This document shows, in pieces, positions 60,634 to 64,000 of a stretch of DNA of 64,000 bases. The notes under the pieces were generated by a model. The model was given only the letters and a program-made list of their open reading frames with translations, made no database searches and was not told where the DNA came from. Source of the DNA: Notospermus geniculatus (taxonomy: Eukaryota > Nemertea > Pilidiophora > Heteronemertea > Lineidae); the NCBI GenBank assembly GCA_002633025.1, contig NMRB01001592.1, positions 49,501 to 113,500 of the forward strand, given 5' to 3'. The position numbers and the translations under genes are program-made. Position 1 is the stretch's first letter, and each line of letters starts with the position of its first letter.

Positions 60634-63629
60634 CTGGAAATAAAATGGACAGGCTTAAAACTCAGCAAAAGAGAAGCACAGTCCACATGGTCAAGTCAAT
60701 ATAAAAACTAAAAGTACCGGTAAGCAGTTGGTAGGAGATAAAAAACCAAAAATCAGGGAAGTAAAACAACCCGCAGCACACATGTTGATGTCAATGTGTG
60801 CAGTGACCTCAGGCTACCATAAGGACCAATTCGATCGCAGCAGCATACACGCATGGAGTGTGCTCCCAAGTTATCGTAGAATGATACAGAAAATGGCCCT
60901 CTTCATGTCAGGGGGAGGGGGACAGCCAAAATGTAACCCCTTGAAAAAACATTTTTGACCTTTCGGTCTGTCTCTCTCTATGGTGGCACCATTTTCATGT
61001 TTCCTCTGCAATACCCAAGTGATTTACTTGAAAATCGCTATCACATTTTGTGGAAGTACATGTACTCAAAATTCCTGAACTTGAAAACTGGATAACAACT
61101 TACTCATTTTCCTTACTCGGTTTCTTTGTAAGATCTTCCTCCCTTATTTTTATGTCGTCTCCTACGTCGTCATAACTGAGCCCAAATGCAATGGCATGTA
61201 TCGCATGTAGGGTCTGTGACCGTGTAAGCCCAAGCTGGGTCAGGACATTTACCATAGCGTATAGAAAGGCAGAGGCTAATCTGTCGTCCGATGTCACCAC
61301 GGCATCTATGAGTAGAGACGGAATGATCAAGATATCATTGGCACGACTTATGTAGGGCATTAATTGGTGCTTCAACAAAGATGAATAATAATGCCCTCCA
61401 TTGATTGGATATAGGGTCACATATACTAGGGGCAAATGAGTGGCCATCCACCCTCTGCAAGACAGCTTTAAATCAATTCACTGAAAGTCTCTAAAAAACA
61501 TCTATGAGCAAACTGGAGTCATTGCCAGTCCCATTTATCCTTTCCAGAAGATTGATATAATGGTCAATTTCTGGGTGCCATTCCATTTATCAGAAAGGGG
61601 CTGTTCATTTTCGTCACTTACAAATGTAAGGAATCTGAGTTGTGATCCTTGGGAAAACGGAAAAACTATACACTTGCTAATTGCAGGGATTATCTGTTGT
61701 GCTGTTGGATACAGAATAATCACTGCAATTTGCAGCTCCATAGCTTTCTCCATTTTCTCAAGGATACAACTCAGATTCCTCAATTGACGAAAACGAACAG
61801 CCCCTTTCTATGAAGGAGCCATCTTAACCGGTCTCACCTGCTTTGTTAAAACTTAATGGGCAAGTCTGCTCCATCCTGTCAAGACGAGTGAACACTTCTG
61901 ACACGTCAGATGCAACATCCCATGGTTTATCAGCATTTGCTATTTCACAATGATATTCTGGTCGCAAAACAAATTGAAATCCGAGCAGTTGTTTCAATCT
62001 TTGAATAGGTACAGCTGTTACTATACTATAGACAAGCGTCTGCATGGATAGAGCGGATTTAATTTCTTCTGCAACAGTGGGAAGCTGGGATGGCAAGACA
62101 CATAGAAAAAGGAGATGGACACATGCTGCTACTTTTGCATTATCGCCAATGCATTTGACACCCTTTTCCTGAAGATCCACTGAAACAGACAAATAAAATT
62201 GTTAGTTGGTAAAAAGGTTTAGTAACCTGTACAAATCTAGCAGAAAACGTCCTTAATTTGATACCAAGAGTAGATAAAATGTTTTTATCGGCATCATTAG
62301 ATGTTGAAGGCATTCACTGTACAGAACCAGTAGGCCAAAAAGGTCCTTCTTCAGGCGTGGATCCAGGAGGGTGCACCCAGCACGTGCCCCCCTTTTGGCC
62401 AACAAATCTGTAAAATCTTGGAGGAATTAATTCCTCCAAGGTAAAATTGACTGTGAACTTCTGAAATTTGGAGCAAATCATTGAAATTCACCGCAGATTT
62501 CAATGTTTTTAGCACAGTGCGTCCCCTGTTTTCTGAAATTGTGGATCCGCCCCTGTTCTTGTTTATATTATTTCTTGGAAGCAGCTAAAAATATTGTTGA
62601 ATTTGTAGTTGCCAGATACATAGCGTTTGCTAGATAGAGGCCTACTGCCATTGTCCCCCAACCAATGTGAAGTATCTCTTCTTTGAAAGCTTGCTGCATC
62701 ACAGGGCAAGAAACTGACATCACTAGAAAGACAACGATTCTTACTCAATGTCTCTGGCCTCCTTGTAGAAATGATCATTTCCTCCGGTCTGATACCACCA
62801 TATGTAAGAAGAACATTGGCAATGTGACAACCCATTCTCCCTCCGCCTATGATACCAACGAAGAGAGGTTCCCTTGGCATGGCATCCAGAAGCAATCGGT
62901 GAGCTCGGCCTTTGGCTTGATACTGGAGATTCATCTTGGCTTGCCTGAGGAAGAGATATGATTTTCAATTACGCCTATCAATGCTGATGGGGAGAGAGAG
63001 AGAGAGAAATCCACTAGGCCTACTACTAGGCCTGATGAGGGATTTTACAGTAAAATCCCTCATCAGGCCTACCGGTAAGGCCTAGCTAGGCTTTGATTTA
63101 CCAGGCTATATGTCATGTAGGCCTAGGCCAATATAAGGCTAGGGCTGGTAGCCTGCTAGGCCTAGGTGGAATACGGTAAACACCCCGGAAAATATTTTTT
63201 GCGGGGGGATTTTTTCCGATGGGGATTTTTATTTTTTCCTACATTCGTCGTGTTAGGGCTAGGCCTGCCTTGGCTTATACTGTAGGCATAGGCCTATGCA
63301 ATGGGAAACTTATGTGTCTTTTTGGTCATAGCCTTTTACCTCGCCTCCTTTAGAACGAATGCAAAATAAGCTGCCTGAGCACATGCAGAAACTGTGATGG
63401 CATGGGATCTGGTCCTCAATTTCAAGTATGATTTTTGCTCTTCTCGAATTGTACTTTCAAATTGTAATGTGGGGAGAAAGACAGTGATATCAGTAGCAGC
63501 ATCTCCTATAGCTGATCCAGTCGTGCCGCCTGGATGAATATTCGAAGCAACGCCACGATTATTGGCACGTTCAAGCTGACTGTCAGCCATCCTCAATGCA
63601 CGTGAATGTGTCAATGTCATGAATGTCAT
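60474..63629 (-). CDS. NOXRED1: NOXRED1, NADP-dependent oxidoreductase domain protein (complete)
   Basis: Relative of pyrroline-5-carboxylate reductase of unknown substrate. Five exons join in frame: 63629-63340, 62944-62745, 62179-61838, 61452-61104, 60633-60474, giving 446 aa. The Rossmann nucleotide-binding motif VGIIGGGRMGCHIAN is in exon 2, followed by MIISTRRPETL, which matches human NOXRED1 ISTRRPETL. Exon 3 carries VHLLFLCVLPSQLPTVAEEI and YSIVTAVPIQRLKQLLG, again close to human. The last exon SFPIFDLSRV matches human PFPWFDLTAV. The catalytic residues of P5C reductase are not obvious, so the reaction is unknown. Start: ATG at 63629, with an internal ATG at 63587 as alternative. Family assignment is secure. 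Confidence 0.93.
61104..61452 (-). CDS. NOXRED1: NOXRED1 exon 4
   Basis: The acceptor was set at GCAGAG|GGTGG because the CAG two bases earlier would shift the frame. Encodes WMATHLPLVYVTLYPINGG to KPSKEN; donor ATGA|GTAAGT. Confidence 0.88.
61592..61809. repeat. Foldback element family I, copy 2
   Basis: AGAAAGGGGCTGTTCATTTT and the inverted CGAACAGCCCCTTTCT, in the NOXRED1 intron between exons 3 and 4. Matches 38767-38962. Confidence 0.85.
61838..62179 (-). CDS. NOXRED1: NOXRED1 exon 3
   Basis: 114 codons from MDLQEKGVKCIGDNAKVAAC to CPLSFNKA; TTTCAG acceptor, GCAG|GTGAGA donor. Confidence 0.95.
62356..62556 (+). repeat. Dispersed repeat family C, copy 4 with a small insertion
   Basis: GCGTGGATCCAGGAGGGTGC to TGGATCCGCCCCTG. 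Carries an extra GGAGGAATTAATTCCTCC palindrome at about 62420. Confidence 0.85.
62745..62944 (-). CDS. NOXRED1: NOXRED1 exon 2 (Rossmann fold)
   Basis: Acceptor TTCCTCAG; contains VGIIGGGRMG and ISTRRPETL; donor TTGA|GTAAGA, phase 1. Confidence 0.95.
63340..63629 (-). CDS. NOXRED1: NOXRED1 exon 1
   Basis: MTFMTLTHSRALRMADSQLE through AQAAYFAFVLKEAR; donor GCGAG|GTAAAA, phase 2. Confidence 0.88.
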
Positions 63630-63884
63630 GTAATGTTTACATTGTCAACCATGCGAATTGTTCGATATTGAAAAGTTGAGGTTTAGGCAACGTCGATGAC
63701 GTCATCAGCTTTTGATGACGCACAAAATGCGGGAAATATGAATTCCGTTGAGGCAGGCGCATTTTCCGTCCGTCCTTGGCGCGCGATTTTCACATGCTTT
63801 AGTGGATAATGGTCATCTATCATGTCCAGATCTGTTGGATTTAATCAGTAGCGGTCACGCTCTGTGGGACTCGATCGCTCTGAC
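63630..63884. promoter_or_regulatory. Bidirectional promoter of NOXRED1 and the rightmost gene
   Basis: Only 255 bases separate the divergent start codons. It contains the full palindromic CRE TGACGTCA at 63697-63704, a second TGATGACGC at about 63713, and a short GC-rich block GGCGCGCG at about 63778. No TATA box seen. Confidence 0.6.
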
Positions 63885-63894
63885 ATGACTGAAG
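63885..63894 (+). CDS. First coding exon of an unidentified plus-strand gene (start only)
   Basis: GACATGACTGAAG|GTAAGC: Met-Thr-Glu plus one base before a consensus donor, 255 bases from the NOXRED1 start. The rest of the gene is outside the window, so the product cannot be named. Confidence 0.5.
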
Positions 63895-64000
63895 GTAAGC
63901 TTGGTCTGACGCGAACAGGTACTTCCCGCGCAGCTTGCCTGTCTTCGTCGCAGGACAGCCGTCTGGCCCAGGCGAATAATTTGTCTCTATATCTAATGGG

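Overview
The window is nuclear DNA from an animal with a compact, highly heterozygous and repeat-dense genome. Genes have short exons, GT-AG introns and vertebrate-like families. The background is rich in TAGGCC and TACATGTA words, CACCGGTA-type simple sequence, tRNA-derived SINEs and dozens of small foldback elements. This style suggests a marine deuterostome, most likely an ambulacrarian such as an echinoderm or hemichordate. That is an inference from style and gene content; no marker in the window proves it.

Layout. (1) 1-9855, minus strand: the 5' part of a SIPA1L-type Rap GTPase-activating protein. Three coding exons (9855-8346, 3829-3681, 2375-2187) join in frame, and the gene runs off the left edge. 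(2) 15158-15793, plus: an intronless ORF resembling a DEDD 3'-5' exonuclease that has lost its catalytic residues. (3) 15794-26937: about 11 kb with no gene I can support, packed with foldback elements and SINEs. (4) 44347-26938, minus: SEL1L, the ER-associated degradation adaptor of the HRD1 ubiquitin ligase. I place 14 distinct coding exons, including an unusually long acidic N-terminal region. One exon is probably lost in the 139-N gap at 39016-39154. Two exons appear twice because about 2.2 kb is repeated across a single N at 29563, probably two alleles placed in tandem by the assembler. (5) 46263-48401: a foldback element interrupted by an inverted-repeat element carrying a gag-like ORF, possibly a deleted DIRS-type retroelement. 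(6) 52018-50680, minus: a two-exon gene with a TATA box for a small secreted 12-cysteine protein. (7) 52798-55308, plus: a non-LTR retrotransposon with an intact reverse transcriptase ORF. (8) 56173-59436, plus: complete MRPL48 (mitochondrial ribosomal protein mL48), seven exons, 209 aa. (9) 63629-60474, minus: complete NOXRED1, five exons, 446 aa, converging on MRPL48. (10) 63885 onward, plus: a first coding exon of an unidentified gene, divergent from NOXRED1 and sharing a short promoter with a palindromic CRE.

The genes are unrelated housekeeping and signalling genes rather than one pathway. In human, SIPA1L1, NOXRED1 and SEL1L all lie on 14q24-q31, so the window probably preserves an ancient linkage block. 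Lone N characters (29563 and 51244) sit exactly at boundaries of near-identical or identical tandem duplications. They should be read as assembly joins, not biology, until checked.
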